64,000 nucleotides of DNA, taken from contig JASBVL010000081.1 of the NCBI GenBank assembly GCA_029961075.1, forward strand, positions 1 through 64,000, given 5' to 3'. The notes under the pieces were generated by a model. That model worked only from the letters and a program-made list of their open reading frames with translations. It was not told the origin of the DNA and ran no database searches. The translations under genes were made by a program, and so were the position numbers. The DNA comes from Sphaerobacter sp. Lineage in GTDB: Bacteria; Chloroflexota; Chloroflexia; Thermomicrobiales; Thermomicrobiaceae. Below, in pieces: positions 26,659-35,182 of this stretch; within the stretch, counting starts at the first letter, position 1, and each line of letters starts with the position of its first letter.

Positions 26659-27597
26659 CTACTGCACGGGCGCGTCCTCGCGGCGCTCGTGGGCGCGCGG
26701 GTCGAGCGCGTCGCGAAGCACGTCGCCGACCAGGTTCAGCGCGAAGACGGTGAGGAACAGCACCGTGCCGGGCGCGAGCGCCAGCCACCAGGCGCGCGAG
26801 ACGAGGCGCTGCCCATCGCGCAGCATGGCCCCCCAGGTCGCAGCCTCCGGGTTGCCGCTGGCGCCCAGGAAGGAGAGCGATGCCTCGGCCAGGATGGCGT
26901 AGGCCACGATGAAGGTCGCCTGGACGATGAGCGGCGACACCGAGTTGGCCAGCACGTAGCGCCAGAGGATGACCCGGTGCGGCAGCCCGATGCAGCGCGC
27001 GGCCTCGACGTAGGGCATCTGCTTGATGACGAGGGTCGTGCTGCGGATCAGCCGGGCGACGACCGGGGTGTAGACCAGGGCCAGCGCGATGATGACGCTC
27101 CCGAGGCCCGGGCCGAGGCTGACCACGATGGCGATGGCCAGCAGCACGCCGGGGAAGGCCATGATGCCGTCCAGCACGCGCATGATCGGTCCGTCGAGCC
27201 ACGACCAGTAGCCGGCGAGCAGCCCGAGGGCGGCGCCGAGGACGACGGCGACCAGCGTCACGGCCGCGCCGACCAGGAGGGAGATGCGCCCGCCGTAGAG
27301 CAGCCGGCTCAGCACGTCCCGGCCCAGGTCGTCGGTCCCGAGCCAGTGCTCCGGCGACGGGCCGCGCAGCCGCACCGCGGGGTTTACCAGCTCCGGATCG
27401 GCCGGCGCGAGCAGCGGCGCGAGGGCCGACAGCGCGGCCAGGCCGATGAGGAAGGCCAGCGCCAGGACCGCCACCCGCGAGGCGAGCAGCAGCCGCAACC
27501 AGGAGCGGCGCTGATCCGGGGCGTAAGTGGCCCGCCAGCCGCTGGGACGGGATCGCAGCTTCGGGCGAGCGACCGCACCCGCTCTACCGACCGGCAT
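26659..27597 (-). CDS. dppC: Peptide ABC transporter permease, DppC type
   Basis: Membrane subunit of a second Dpp/Opp-like importer, 312 aa. A basic N-terminal tail is followed by six helices, with HWLGTDDLGRDVLSRLLYGG near residue 86 and the coupling segment PYVEAARCIGLPHRVILWRY near residue 190. The start overlaps the end of the upstream permease gene by 14 nt, so translation is coupled. It is the last gene of a three-gene minus-strand operon that ends in the 26.2-26.6 kb repeat region. Confidence 0.9.
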   Translation of the reverse strand: MPVGRAGAVARPKLRSRPSGWRATYAPDQRRSWLRLLLASRVAVLALAFLIGLAALSALAPLLAPADPELVNPAVRLRGPSPEHWLGTDDLGRDVLSRLLYGGRISLLVGAAVTLVAVVLGAALGLLAGYWSWLDGPIMRVLDGIMAFPGVLLAIAIVVSLGPGLGSVIIALALVYTPVVARLIRSTTLVIKQMPYVEAARCIGLPHRVILWRYVLANSVSPLIVQATFIVAYAILAEASLSFLGASGNPEAATWGAMLRDGQRLVSRAWWLALAPGTVLFLTVFALNLVGDVLRDALDPRAHERREDAPVQ

Positions 27598-28534
27598 AGC
27601 GCACCCGCGGGTCGAGGTAGACGTAGAGCACGTCCACCAGCAGATTGGTCAACAGATAGATGGCGGCGAAGACCATGACCACGCCCTGGATGACCGGGAA
27701 GTCGCGCCGGGCGATGCTGTTGACCACCAGTTGGCCCATCCCCGGCAGCCCGAAGACCGTCTCGACCACGACCGCCCCCCCGAGCAGGTCACCCAGCGCG
27801 TAGCCCAGGACCGTCACGGCCGGGAGCAGCGCGTTGCGGAGCGCGTGCTGCACGGCGATCGTCTCGCGCATCAGCCCCTTGGCCGCCGCGGTGCGGATGA
27901 AGTCCTCCCGCAGGACGTCGAGCAGGGTCGCGCGGACCAGCCGCGCCGGGAGCCCGGCCAGCGACAGGCCGAGCGCCAGCGCCGGCAGGGTCATCGAGGC
28001 CAGATGCTGCAGCGGATGGTCGCTGAAGGGCGTGTAGCCGCCGGAGGGGAGCCAGCGGAGGGTGACCGAGAAGAGGAGGATCAGCAGGATCGCCAGGAAG
28101 AAGTCGGCGATGGCCGTGCCGCTGATGGCGAAGAGCATCAACGCCCGGTCGAGCAGCCGGTCCTGGTGCAGCGCGGCCACCACCCCGGCGGGGATGCCCA
28201 CCGCCACGGCGATCAGGAGCGCGTAGAGGGTGAGCTGGAGCGTCGGCACGATCCGCTCCCGGATCGCCGCCGTGACCGGCTTGTCGAGGAAGATCGAGGT
28301 CCCGAGGTCGAGCCGCGCCAGGCGGGACAGCCAGCGCGGGTATTGCGCCAGAAGCGGCTCGTCCAGCCCGAGCCGCTCGCGCAGCGCCGCGACCTGCTCC
28401 GGCGTCGCCTCGGGCCCGAGCATGACCGCGGCCGGGTCGCCGGGGATCACGTGCAGCAGCGCGAAGGTCACGCTGCCCGCCACCAGCATGATCGGCAGCA
28501 GCAGCAGGACCCGCCGGAGGACGTAGGCGATCAT
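27584..28534 (-). CDS. dppB: Peptide ABC transporter permease, DppB type
   Basis: Membrane subunit of the same importer, 316 aa. It starts MIAYVLRRVLLLLPIMLVAG and has the DppB fingerprint LGPEATPEQVAALRERLGLD followed by the PLLAQYPRWL segment. The coupling loop IRTAAAKGLMRETIAVQHAL is near residue 210. Its ATG overlaps the TGA of the binding-protein gene by 4 nt (ATGA). Confidence 0.91.
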   Translation of the reverse strand: MIAYVLRRVLLLLPIMLVAGSVTFALLHVIPGDPAAVMLGPEATPEQVAALRERLGLDEPLLAQYPRWLSRLARLDLGTSIFLDKPVTAAIRERIVPTLQLTLYALLIAVAVGIPAGVVAALHQDRLLDRALMLFAISGTAIADFFLAILLILLFSVTLRWLPSGGYTPFSDHPLQHLASMTLPALALGLSLAGLPARLVRATLLDVLREDFIRTAAAKGLMRETIAVQHALRNALLPAVTVLGYALGDLLGGAVVVETVFGLPGMGQLVVNSIARRDFPVIQGVVMVFAAIYLLTNLLVDVLYVYLDPRVRYAGR

Positions 28535-30174
28535 CCCTCCAGCCAGGCGTTCGCCAGCTCGGGCTGGAGCTCGGTCGGCCCGATGCCCTGCAGCTTCGGG
28601 GAGCGCACCAGGATGCGGCGGCTGTCACCGATCTTGAGCCGCGGCACCTCCTCATAGAACCGCTGCTGCACCTGGTGCCAGATCTCGACGCGCGTCTTGA
28701 AGTCGGACTCCGTCTGGAGGCGCGCCAGCAGCTCGTCCTTCTCCGGCGTGCACCACCACCCGGTGGCCTTGCAGGTCAGGTTGCGCAGCACCGGGTCGGG
28801 GCGGAAGCTCGCCAGCGCTGTGTAGGCCTCCCAGGCCGCGGGATCGTCGCGGCGGTCGCTCAGGGTGGCGCCGTCGTAGACCTGGAGGTCGATCGTGAAG
28901 CCCACCTGCTCGAGCTGCTGCTTGATGACCACGGTCGCGTTGTACTCCTGCTGGATCTCCTGGGTGGTCAGGAAGCGCAGCGGGGACCCGTCGTAGCCGG
29001 CCTCCTGGAGCAGGCGCTTAGCCTCCTCCGGCCGTCGCGGGTTGAAGTGCTCGGCGCCGGCCTCGGAGTACCAGGCGTCGGCCCCCGGCAGCAGCGTCGG
29101 CGTCAGCTCGTAGAAGCCCTCGCCGAACGCCGCCTGCATGATCGGCTCGTGGTCGAGCGCGAGCTGGATCGCCCGGCGGATGGTGTGGTTGCCGGTGATC
29201 GGCGATTTCAGGTTCAGCACGACGTTGAGCCAGGAATCGGGCCGCAGCAGGTCCACCGCGACATTGGGATCGTCCCGCAGCGTCGGGTAGTGGTCGGTAC
29301 TGATCGTCTCCAGGTAGTGGTAGGTGCCCGCGCGCAGCCCGGCCACCCGCGCCGCCTCGTCCGGCACCGGTATGAACGCGATCTCGTCCAGGTACTGCGC
29401 CTTGTGGCCGCCGTAGCCCCGCGGCTCGCCGGGCAGCGCCGCGTAGTCGTCGAAGCGCGTCACCAGGATGTGGCGGTCGGGCTGCCACTCGACGAAGCGG
29501 TAGGGGCCGGTGCCGACGAACTCGGCCAGGTGGGTGTCGCTGGACCGGTCCAGCACCGACTTGGGATAGATCGCGCAGCCCTGCAGGGCGCGGGACAGCG
29601 CGGTGGTGAAGGTGCCGAACGGCTCGCTGAGCCGGAACTCGACCGTGTAGGGGTCGGGCGCGCTGAGCTGCTCGGTGACGCGGAGCAGCCCCTGGCCCAG
29701 CCCGACGATCCGGCCCCAGCGCTCGATCGAGGCGATGACGTCCGGCGCGCGCATCTCCTCCCCGTTGTGGAAGGGCACGCCCTGGCGCAGCCGCACCTGG
29801 ATGCGGCGGCCGTCGTCGCTGACCTCGTGCGACTCAGCCAGCAGCGGGATCGGCTCGTAGCGGTCGTCCCAGGTGAAGAGCGTCTCATAGATGTGCCCCG
29901 TCACCAGGAGGACGATGGAGTCGGTGGTCTGGTGCAGGTCGAGGTTGGGCGGCTCGCCGGTCAGCGCGACCCGAACGCTGCCGCCGCGGCGCGGCGCACG
30001 GGTGTCGCGGCTCGCGACCGGAGACGCCACGGGTGACGAGCCACCGCCGGTCCCCCCGCCGCCGCAGGCGGCCAGCACCGCCGCCAGCGGTGCCGCCAGC
30101 GCCAGGCGCGCCGTGTGCCGCACGACCGCCCGGCGATCGAGCCGGCGTGTTAGCCAGTCACCGCATCCCAACAC
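28531..30174 (-). CDS. Family 5 extracellular solute-binding lipoprotein (second Dpp-type system)
   Basis: Receptor of the second importer, about 547 aa. The signal region has two Arg pairs (TRRLDRR) and ends in the lipobox LAAC, followed by a Gly/Ser linker; this is Tat-compatible. The SBP_bac_5 domain begins RRGGSVRVALTGEPPNLDLH. The reading frame is open further upstream, but the signal peptide begins near a GTG at 30174 that is preceded by purine-rich GGGAGAGGGG, and I use that start. A TTG immediately downstream is an alternative. It leads the operon binding protein-DppB-DppC, which contains no ATPase genes. The ligand is unknown. Confidence 0.88.
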   Translation of the reverse strand: MLGCGDWLTRRLDRRAVVRHTARLALAAPLAAVLAACGGGGTGGGSSPVASPVASRDTRAPRRGGSVRVALTGEPPNLDLHQTTDSIVLLVTGHIYETLFTWDDRYEPIPLLAESHEVSDDGRRIQVRLRQGVPFHNGEEMRAPDVIASIERWGRIVGLGQGLLRVTEQLSAPDPYTVEFRLSEPFGTFTTALSRALQGCAIYPKSVLDRSSDTHLAEFVGTGPYRFVEWQPDRHILVTRFDDYAALPGEPRGYGGHKAQYLDEIAFIPVPDEAARVAGLRAGTYHYLETISTDHYPTLRDDPNVAVDLLRPDSWLNVVLNLKSPITGNHTIRRAIQLALDHEPIMQAAFGEGFYELTPTLLPGADAWYSEAGAEHFNPRRPEEAKRLLQEAGYDGSPLRFLTTQEIQQEYNATVVIKQQLEQVGFTIDLQVYDGATLSDRRDDPAAWEAYTALASFRPDPVLRNLTCKATGWWCTPEKDELLARLQTESDFKTRVEIWHQVQQRFYEEVPRLKIGDSRRILVRSPKLQGIGPTELQPELANAWLEG

Positions 30175-30339
30175 TCCCCCAATTCCCCTCTCCCTGAGCC
30201 GTCCCCACCGGCCCCTGGATCGCGCCGGTGCCCTGCCTGGGGCCCCTCGATGTGCCACCGACGCGGGTCAGGATCCCCGACTCGCGTGCCGATGCTACCA
30301 CGACGTCGGCTGGCTGGTCTGCCGCATCGCGCACCCTCG

Positions 30340-31170
30340 TCAGCATCGATACACGCGCCGCGTCTCCCAGATCTCCTCAATGTGCTCGAGCGCGTGGCAC
30401 GCCAGCATGCTCAGGTGGACGCCCACCGGCGTCGATGGGCTCCCCGCGGCGTCGACCGTGCTGCGGTCCCAGGCGTCGGGGAGATGGCGGACCAGTTGGA
30501 GCATGTGGGCGCGGATGGCCGCGAAGAGCTCCACCGCTGGCTCGATGGCCCGGCCGGCATAGTCGAGCCGCTCGGCCCAGCGGTCCGGATCGTACGCGTT
30601 GCGGAGGAAGCGCCGGCCCGGCTCGGCCAGGGCGAACTTGGGACCGGCGAGAGCGGTGGCCTCGGAGTCGGCCAGGTGATGCACGATCTGGCGGATGGTC
30701 CACTCGCCCGGCCGGCGAGCCAAGTCGAGGTCCTTCTCCCCCAGCCCGGCCAGCGCTCCCCGCAGCGCCGGCACCCCGGACGCGTAGAGGTCCAGCACTT
30801 CCTCCGGCGTCCGCTCCACGATCGTCCAGAACGCAACCGTGTACCCATCCGGGTCGGTCACCTGCAGGATCCGATCGCCCCAGGCGCGCTCGATGAGCGT
30901 GGCCGCGATGCCGCGCTCGGCCAACGCCGCGCGGCGCGCGGCGAGGTCGCCGCCGAAGGCGTGCAGGGTCCCGCCCGGCTTGACCACCGCATGCGTCTCG
31001 TCCAGGTGCGGGCGCAGGTCGCCGGCCGCGGGACCGGCGAGCAGGATCGGATAGCCCGCGGCATCGACCACGGCGATATCCGGCGTCGCGCGCCAGACCA
31101 ATCCGAAGCCCAGACCGTCCACGTAGAAGCGGAGGCTGGCCTCCAGGTCCGCCACGCGCACTGCCGTCAT
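30340..31170 (-). CDS. VOC (glyoxalase-like) and DinB-like domain fusion protein
   Basis: A 276-aa two-domain protein. Residues about 1-115 form a VOC/glyoxalase-like domain (VADLEASLRFYVDGLGF at the start, ILQVTDPDGYTVAFW at the end). Residues about 125-276 are a DinB-like four-helix domain with PGEWTIRQIVHHLADSE and a His-containing C-terminus (LACHALEHIEEIWETRR) that usually forms a metal site. Each domain is common alone; the fusion suggests a metal-dependent resistance or thiol-transfer enzyme, but no reaction can be assigned. The ATG at 31170 matches the usual VOC start; a GTG at 31224 would add 18 residues. It is 166 nt upstream of the second Dpp operon on the same strand. Confidence 0.82.
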   Translation of the reverse strand: MTAVRVADLEASLRFYVDGLGFGLVWRATPDIAVVDAAGYPILLAGPAAGDLRPHLDETHAVVKPGGTLHAFGGDLAARRAALAERGIAATLIERAWGDRILQVTDPDGYTVAFWTIVERTPEEVLDLYASGVPALRGALAGLGEKDLDLARRPGEWTIRQIVHHLADSEATALAGPKFALAEPGRRFLRNAYDPDRWAERLDYAGRAIEPAVELFAAIRAHMLQLVRHLPDAWDRSTVDAAGSPSTPVGVHLSMLACHALEHIEEIWETRRVYRC

Positions 31171-31607
31171 CGGTTTCCGCGTGTGGCCCACGCGCGTTCC
31201 CGTCCCATCCGGCGCAGCACTCACCGGTCGGCCATGCGGGTCGGGGCCCGCCGGTCAGCCACCCGGGCGGCCGGACGCGGGATCGGCCATGCGGCGAGGG
31301 CGCGCCACGCCGTCGCGACCCCGCGGCGCGCACCCGCGATTCCGGCTCCCGTCTCCCCGATGAGCACGGCGATGGCGCCCCCCAGCCTCCGCAAGCGTGG
31401 CGTGCTCGCCATTCGTCGTCGTCCCAGCACCCGATGCTAGCAGGGCTTATACACCCAGCAGCATCCCCGCGACAAGCCGGGCCGCTCCGGCGTGGTCACG
31501 GTGTGGCGCCGCGCTGGCGCCACCGGCTGGCCTCTGCTACAGTGGCCAGCGCGCTGGGGCCGGTCGCGTCGACAGGCACCGGCGGCACCGTCTAGGAGCG
31601 TGCAGGC
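31171..31607. promoter_or_regulatory. Divergent intergenic region with candidate -10 box
   Basis: About 440 nt between the VOC-DinB gene (minus) and the MFS gene (plus). The only signal I can support is TACAGT at 31538-31543 in the context GCTACAGTGGC, 65 nt before the MFS start and without a clear -35. The rest shows no gene. Confidence 0.4.
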
Positions 31608-32879
31608 TTGGCACTGGAGGACCGCATCACCGAGCCGGTGGCCACGGCCAGCGATGTCGGGGCCGCCAGGGAACGGCAGGGACCGTTCGCCGCGTTCCGG
31701 GAGCGGCCGTACCGCGTCCTGTGGTTCGGCATGCTGCCATCGATGCTGGCCATGCAGATGGGCCAGGTCGCGGTCGGCTACGTGGCGTACCGCATCTCGG
31801 GCGAGGCCACGGCGCTCGGGCTGATCGCGGCCGGCTCGGGCCTGCCGATGCTCGTCTTCGCGCTGGCCGGCGGCGTGGTTGCCGACCGCATGCCCAAGCG
31901 CACCGTCCTCTTCTTCACCCAGGGCACCATCGGGCTGGTCGCCCTGATCAACGCGCTGCTGGTCCTCACCGGGGCGATCCAGGTCTGGCACCTCGTGGCG
32001 GCGTCAGCGGTGCAGGGGACAGCCTTCGCCTTCAACATGCCGACGCGGCAGGCGTTCATCGCGGAGATCGTCACACCGGCGCGGTTGATGAACGCCATCG
32101 CGCTCAACAACGCCGGGATGAACATGAGCCGCGTCGTGGGGCCGGCGCTGGCCGGCGCGCTGATCGCCATGCCGCTCGTGGGCCCCGGCGGCGTTTTCGC
32201 CGTGATGGCCGCCATGTACGTGGTGGTGCTCCTGATGCTGTTCCTCCTGCCGCCGGGCCGCCCGGCGCGCGCCCCGCGCGGCGGCGGCCTGGCCGAACTG
32301 AAGGCCGGGCTCCGCTACGTCGCGCGGCAGCCGACCCTGCGGATGCTGCTGGGGCTGGCCGTGGTGCCCGTGCTGCTGGGCATGCCCTACGTCCAGATGA
32401 TGCCGGTCTTCGCGCTCGACGTCTTCCACGTCGGATCGCGCGGGCTCGGCACGCTCATGGCCGTCAACGGGCTCGGGGCGCTGGCCGGCTCGCTCGGGGT
32501 CGCCGCCGCGTCCGGCCTGCGGCGGAAGGGGCTGCTGCAACTGACGCTCGGGCTGACCTTCGGCCTGGCGCTGGCCCTGTTCGCGCTGGGCGGCTCGTTC
32601 CCCCTGGGGCTGGTGGCGATCGCGGTGGCCGGGGCCGCCTCGGCCGGCTACTCCACCCTCAACTCGACGCTGATCATGACGCACACCGAGCACGCCTTCC
32701 ACGGCCGGGTGATGAGCCTCTACATGATGACCTTCGCCATGATGCCGCTCGGCACGGTGCCGCTGTCGTGGTTGGTCGATCACATCGGGGCCCCCCTCAC
32801 CGTGGGGCTGGCGGGCCTGCTGCTGAGCGCCATCATCGGCGGCGTGGCGCTCGCCAGCCCCAGCTACCGGCGGGTGTAG
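31608..32879 (+). CDS. MFS transporter, probable drug/efflux type
   Basis: A 423-aa major facilitator protein with about 12 helices. The N-terminal FAAFRERPYRVLWFGMLPSM segment and the loop GGVVADRMPKRTVLFFTQ (motif A-like, GxxxDRxxKR) are characteristic of the enterobactin-exporter-like MFS_3 group, as is AFAFNMPTRQAFIAEIV. The substrate is unknown; efflux is inferred from family. TTG at 31608 is chosen because TAGGAG (31593-31598) sits 9 nt upstream. It ends at a hairpin shared with the convergent Usp gene. Confidence 0.87.
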   Translation: MALEDRITEPVATASDVGAARERQGPFAAFRERPYRVLWFGMLPSMLAMQMGQVAVGYVAYRISGEATALGLIAAGSGLPMLVFALAGGVVADRMPKRTVLFFTQGTIGLVALINALLVLTGAIQVWHLVAASAVQGTAFAFNMPTRQAFIAEIVTPARLMNAIALNNAGMNMSRVVGPALAGALIAMPLVGPGGVFAVMAAMYVVVLLMLFLLPPGRPARAPRGGGLAELKAGLRYVARQPTLRMLLGLAVVPVLLGMPYVQMMPVFALDVFHVGSRGLGTLMAVNGLGALAGSLGVAAASGLRRKGLLQLTLGLTFGLALALFALGGSFPLGLVAIAVAGAASAGYSTLNSTLIMTHTEHAFHGRVMSLYMMTFAMMPLGTVPLSWLVDHIGAPLTVGLAGLLLSAIIGGVALASPSYRRV

Positions 32880-32896
32880 GCCGTCGGGTGGCGGAC

Positions 32897-32926
32897 GGCA
32901 CGGGCGTCGGGCCCGCGGCCCGTGCC
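32897..32926. terminator. Bidirectional terminator between MFS and Usp genes
   Basis: Nine-bp perfect arms (GGCACGGGC and its complement) around a 12-nt GC-rich loop lie between two convergent stop codons. Confidence 0.6.
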
Positions 32927-32936
32927 CAGGGTGGGG

Positions 32937-33872
32937 CTACTGCTCCCGCGCGCGGATGAGCAGCAGCGGCACCGCTGACTGGGTGAGCAGCTTGTCGGCG
33001 ACGCTGCCGTAGAACCAGCGCGCCAGGCCACCCCGGCCGTGGGTCGTCATCACGATGAGATCCGGCCGCGCCTCCGTGGAGAACGCGAGGATTTGATCCC
33101 ACGGGTTGCCGCTGCGGACCTCCCAGGTGACGTCGAGGCCCTGCTCCTGCAGGCGCGTGGCCGTCTCCTGGAGATAGGTCCGTGCCTCCGCCTCCAACTG
33201 GTCGAACCACTCGAGGATCGCCTGGAACGAGGGGGTGCGGAAGCTCAGCTCAGACTCGTCCGGGAGCTCGTCGCGGAACGTCTCCGCCACACGCACGAGG
33301 TGCAGGGTCGCGCCGGTGGCCCGCGCCAACTCAACCGCGATCGGCAGGGCCTGCTCCGCCAGGGCGGAGCCGTCCACGGGGACCGCGATGCGCGCGAACG
33401 CGACCGTGGCCGGCGCCGCCTCGGCCCCGCGCGGGCGGATCACCAGCACCGGGCAGGACGCCATCTGCAGCACGCGGTTCGCGACGCTGCCCAGCACCAC
33501 GCGGCCCAACCCACCGCGCCCGTGGCTCGAGATCACGATGATCGGTGCCGGGTACCGTCCCGCCTCGGTCAGGATCTCCCGGCGCGGGTCCCCCAGGCGG
33601 ACGACCGACTGGACGGTGAGGCCGTCGGCGGCCAACCGCTCGGCCACCGGCGCCAGCACCTCGGGCGACATCAGGTCCTGGCGCGGATGGGCCGGATCCA
33701 CCCACACCACCTCGCGGCGGCGCACGTCATACAGGGGCCGCATCTCTTCGATGACCCGCAGGAGCACGATCTGGGCGCCCGTGGCCCGCGCCAGCGCCGC
33801 GGCGTAGGGGACCGCCGTCTCGGCAAGCGGCGAACCGTCCAGTGGAACCAGGATCGTGTCGAAGATCGCCAT
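32937..33872 (-). CDS. Tandem universal stress protein (two UspA domains)
   Basis: A 311-aa cytoplasmic protein of two fused UspA domains. Domain 1 (about residues 1-148) starts FDTILVPLDGSPLAE and ends with the ATP-binding motif HGRGGLGRVVLGSVA. Domain 2 (about residues 157-311) starts ARIAVPVDGSALAE and has HGRGGLARWFYGSVA. Both keep the G-x2-G-x9-G-S/N pattern of ATP-binding Usps. The start is supported by GGAGGGAG 6 nt upstream. It is divergent from a GerW-like gene. A role in stress tolerance is inferred from the family. Confidence 0.93.
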   Translation of the reverse strand: MAIFDTILVPLDGSPLAETAVPYAAALARATGAQIVLLRVIEEMRPLYDVRRREVVWVDPAHPRQDLMSPEVLAPVAERLAADGLTVQSVVRLGDPRREILTEAGRYPAPIIVISSHGRGGLGRVVLGSVANRVLQMASCPVLVIRPRGAEAAPATVAFARIAVPVDGSALAEQALPIAVELARATGATLHLVRVAETFRDELPDESELSFRTPSFQAILEWFDQLEAEARTYLQETATRLQEQGLDVTWEVRSGNPWDQILAFSTEARPDLIVMTTHGRGGLARWFYGSVADKLLTQSAVPLLLIRAREQ

Positions 33873-34043
33873 CGTCCGCTCCCTCCACTCCTGAGCCGCG
33901 GCCAAGGACGCCAATGCCGCGGGCCGCGCCGTCAGTGTAGCGGCCGCGCCGCGCGCGTGCATCGCCCTGCGGTGTAAGATAACCATCATCCGGGCACCGC
34001 GGCCGTCCGGACGCCCGGCAGGGCTCAACGAAGGGAGGGGCGC

Positions 34044-34427
34044 ATGGACGTCGCAACCATGGTGAACGACCTCGCTCGGTCGTTGATCGACCGCATCTCC
34101 GGCGCGGCCGGAACGCAGCTCGTCTTCGCCCCCCCGTACGAGACCGAGGGGCGCACCGTGATCCCCGTCGCGGAGGTCCGCTACGCCCTCGGATTCGGCG
34201 GCGGGGGCGGCTCCGGTGCCGGCCCGAACGAGGACACCATGGGCAGCGGCGCCGGGGTCGGCGGCGGCGGTGGGGTCCGCGCGCGGCCGGTCGGCTTCAT
34301 CCAGATCCAAGGGGAGCGGGCGGACTTCGTCCCGATCCTGGACTACACGCGCGTGATCGTGGCCGCCCTGGCGGCCGTGACCGTGCTGGCGTTGGCCTTC
34401 GCCCGGCGGTCGGGGCGGCGACGGTAG
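34044..34427 (+). CDS. GerW/YtfJ family protein
   Basis: A 127-aa protein of the family that in Bacillus is spore protein YtfJ (GerW). It has DLARSLIDRISGAAGTQLVF near the N-terminus, then VFAPPYETEGRTVIPVAEVR, a long Gly-rich central loop, RARPVGFIQIQGERADFVPI and a C-terminal membrane helix with a basic tail. Family members also occur in many non-sporulating bacteria, so no spore role should be read from it. The SD GAAGGGAGGGG precedes the ATG. A TAAGAT at 33975-33980 is a possible -10. The function is unknown. Confidence 0.85.
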   Translation: MDVATMVNDLARSLIDRISGAAGTQLVFAPPYETEGRTVIPVAEVRYALGFGGGGGSGAGPNEDTMGSGAGVGGGGGVRARPVGFIQIQGERADFVPILDYTRVIVAALAAVTVLALAFARRSGRRR

Positions 34428-34445
34428 CGGAGCCCCCGGCTTCGG

Positions 34446-35126
34446 GTGGAGAGCGAGGACGCGGTGAATGCCGGGCATCGACCGCCATCGGCCTCCGGCA
34501 GCGGCGGCGCGAGCGGGATCGATCAGCTCGCCTTCCGGCGCACGCTTGGCTACCTGGCCACCGGCGTGACGGTGGTTTCCGTCTACTGTGATGCCGGCAT
34601 CCACGGCATGACCGCCAACTCGGTGACCTCGCTCTCGCTCGATCCGCCGCTGATCCTGTTCGGCATCGACCGCCGGGCGCGCATGGTGCGCTACATCCAG
34701 ACCGCCCAGGCCTTCGGCGTCAGCCTGCTGCGGGACACGCAGGAGCCGCTGTCGCGCTTCTTCGCCCGGTCGTGGCGCCTGCCGACCCCGCCGGAGCACC
34801 GCTTCCAGGAGTGGGCCGGCATCCCCTACCTCGTCGGCTCGCTCGCGGGCATCAGTTGCCGGGTGGCCGAGCTCCTCGAGGGCGGCGACCACCTCCTCGT
34901 GATCGGGCGGGTGATCGGCCTGCGGGTCGATGATCCGGAGGGGCAGCCGCTCCTCTTCTACCGGGGGCGCTACGCCAGCCTCGTGCCCCATGCCGACAGC
35001 CCGCCGGAGTCCCCCGAGCTGCTGTCGTCCGACCACATCCACGTCTACTACGGCGAGTGGTCGCAGAGCGACGCGGACGCGCTCGCGCCGCCGCCGACCC
35101 CACCGCATCCCTGGGTGGGCGATTGA
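34446..35126 (+). CDS. Flavin reductase-like FMN-binding protein
   Basis: A 226-aa flavin reductase-like domain protein. The FMN-binding split barrel runs from about residue 30 to 185, with FRRTLGYLATGVTVVSVYC, the phosphate/FMN segment GMTANSVTSLSLDPPLILFG, and LLVIGRVIGLRVDDPEGQPL. It probably supplies reduced flavin or is the reductase of a two-component monooxygenase, but no partner oxygenase is nearby. The GTG at 34446 gives the longest form; a GTG at 34464 after GAGAGCGAGG is an alternative. It lies 18 nt after the GerW-like gene. Confidence 0.87.
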   Translation: MESEDAVNAGHRPPSASGSGGASGIDQLAFRRTLGYLATGVTVVSVYCDAGIHGMTANSVTSLSLDPPLILFGIDRRARMVRYIQTAQAFGVSLLRDTQEPLSRFFARSWRLPTPPEHRFQEWAGIPYLVGSLAGISCRVAELLEGGDHLLVIGRVIGLRVDDPEGQPLLFYRGRYASLVPHADSPPESPELLSSDHIHVYYGEWSQSDADALAPPPTPPHPWVGD

Positions 35127-35162
35127 GGTCGTGACCCGCTCGTCAGGGCCTGGCACCTGCTG

Positions 35163-35168
35163 TACAAT
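35163..35168 (+). promoter_or_regulatory. Candidate -10 box of the APC permease gene
   Basis: TACAAT in CTGTACAATCC. The ATG at 35183 lies only 15 nt downstream, so the transcript would be nearly leaderless. No strong -35 is seen. Confidence 0.45.
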
Positions 35169-35182
35169 CCCCGCCGGCATTG

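Noticed and set aside
34044-34427. Reading the GerW-like gene as evidence for sporulation
   Set aside because: The family is widespread in non-sporulating bacteria and no other spore gene is present.
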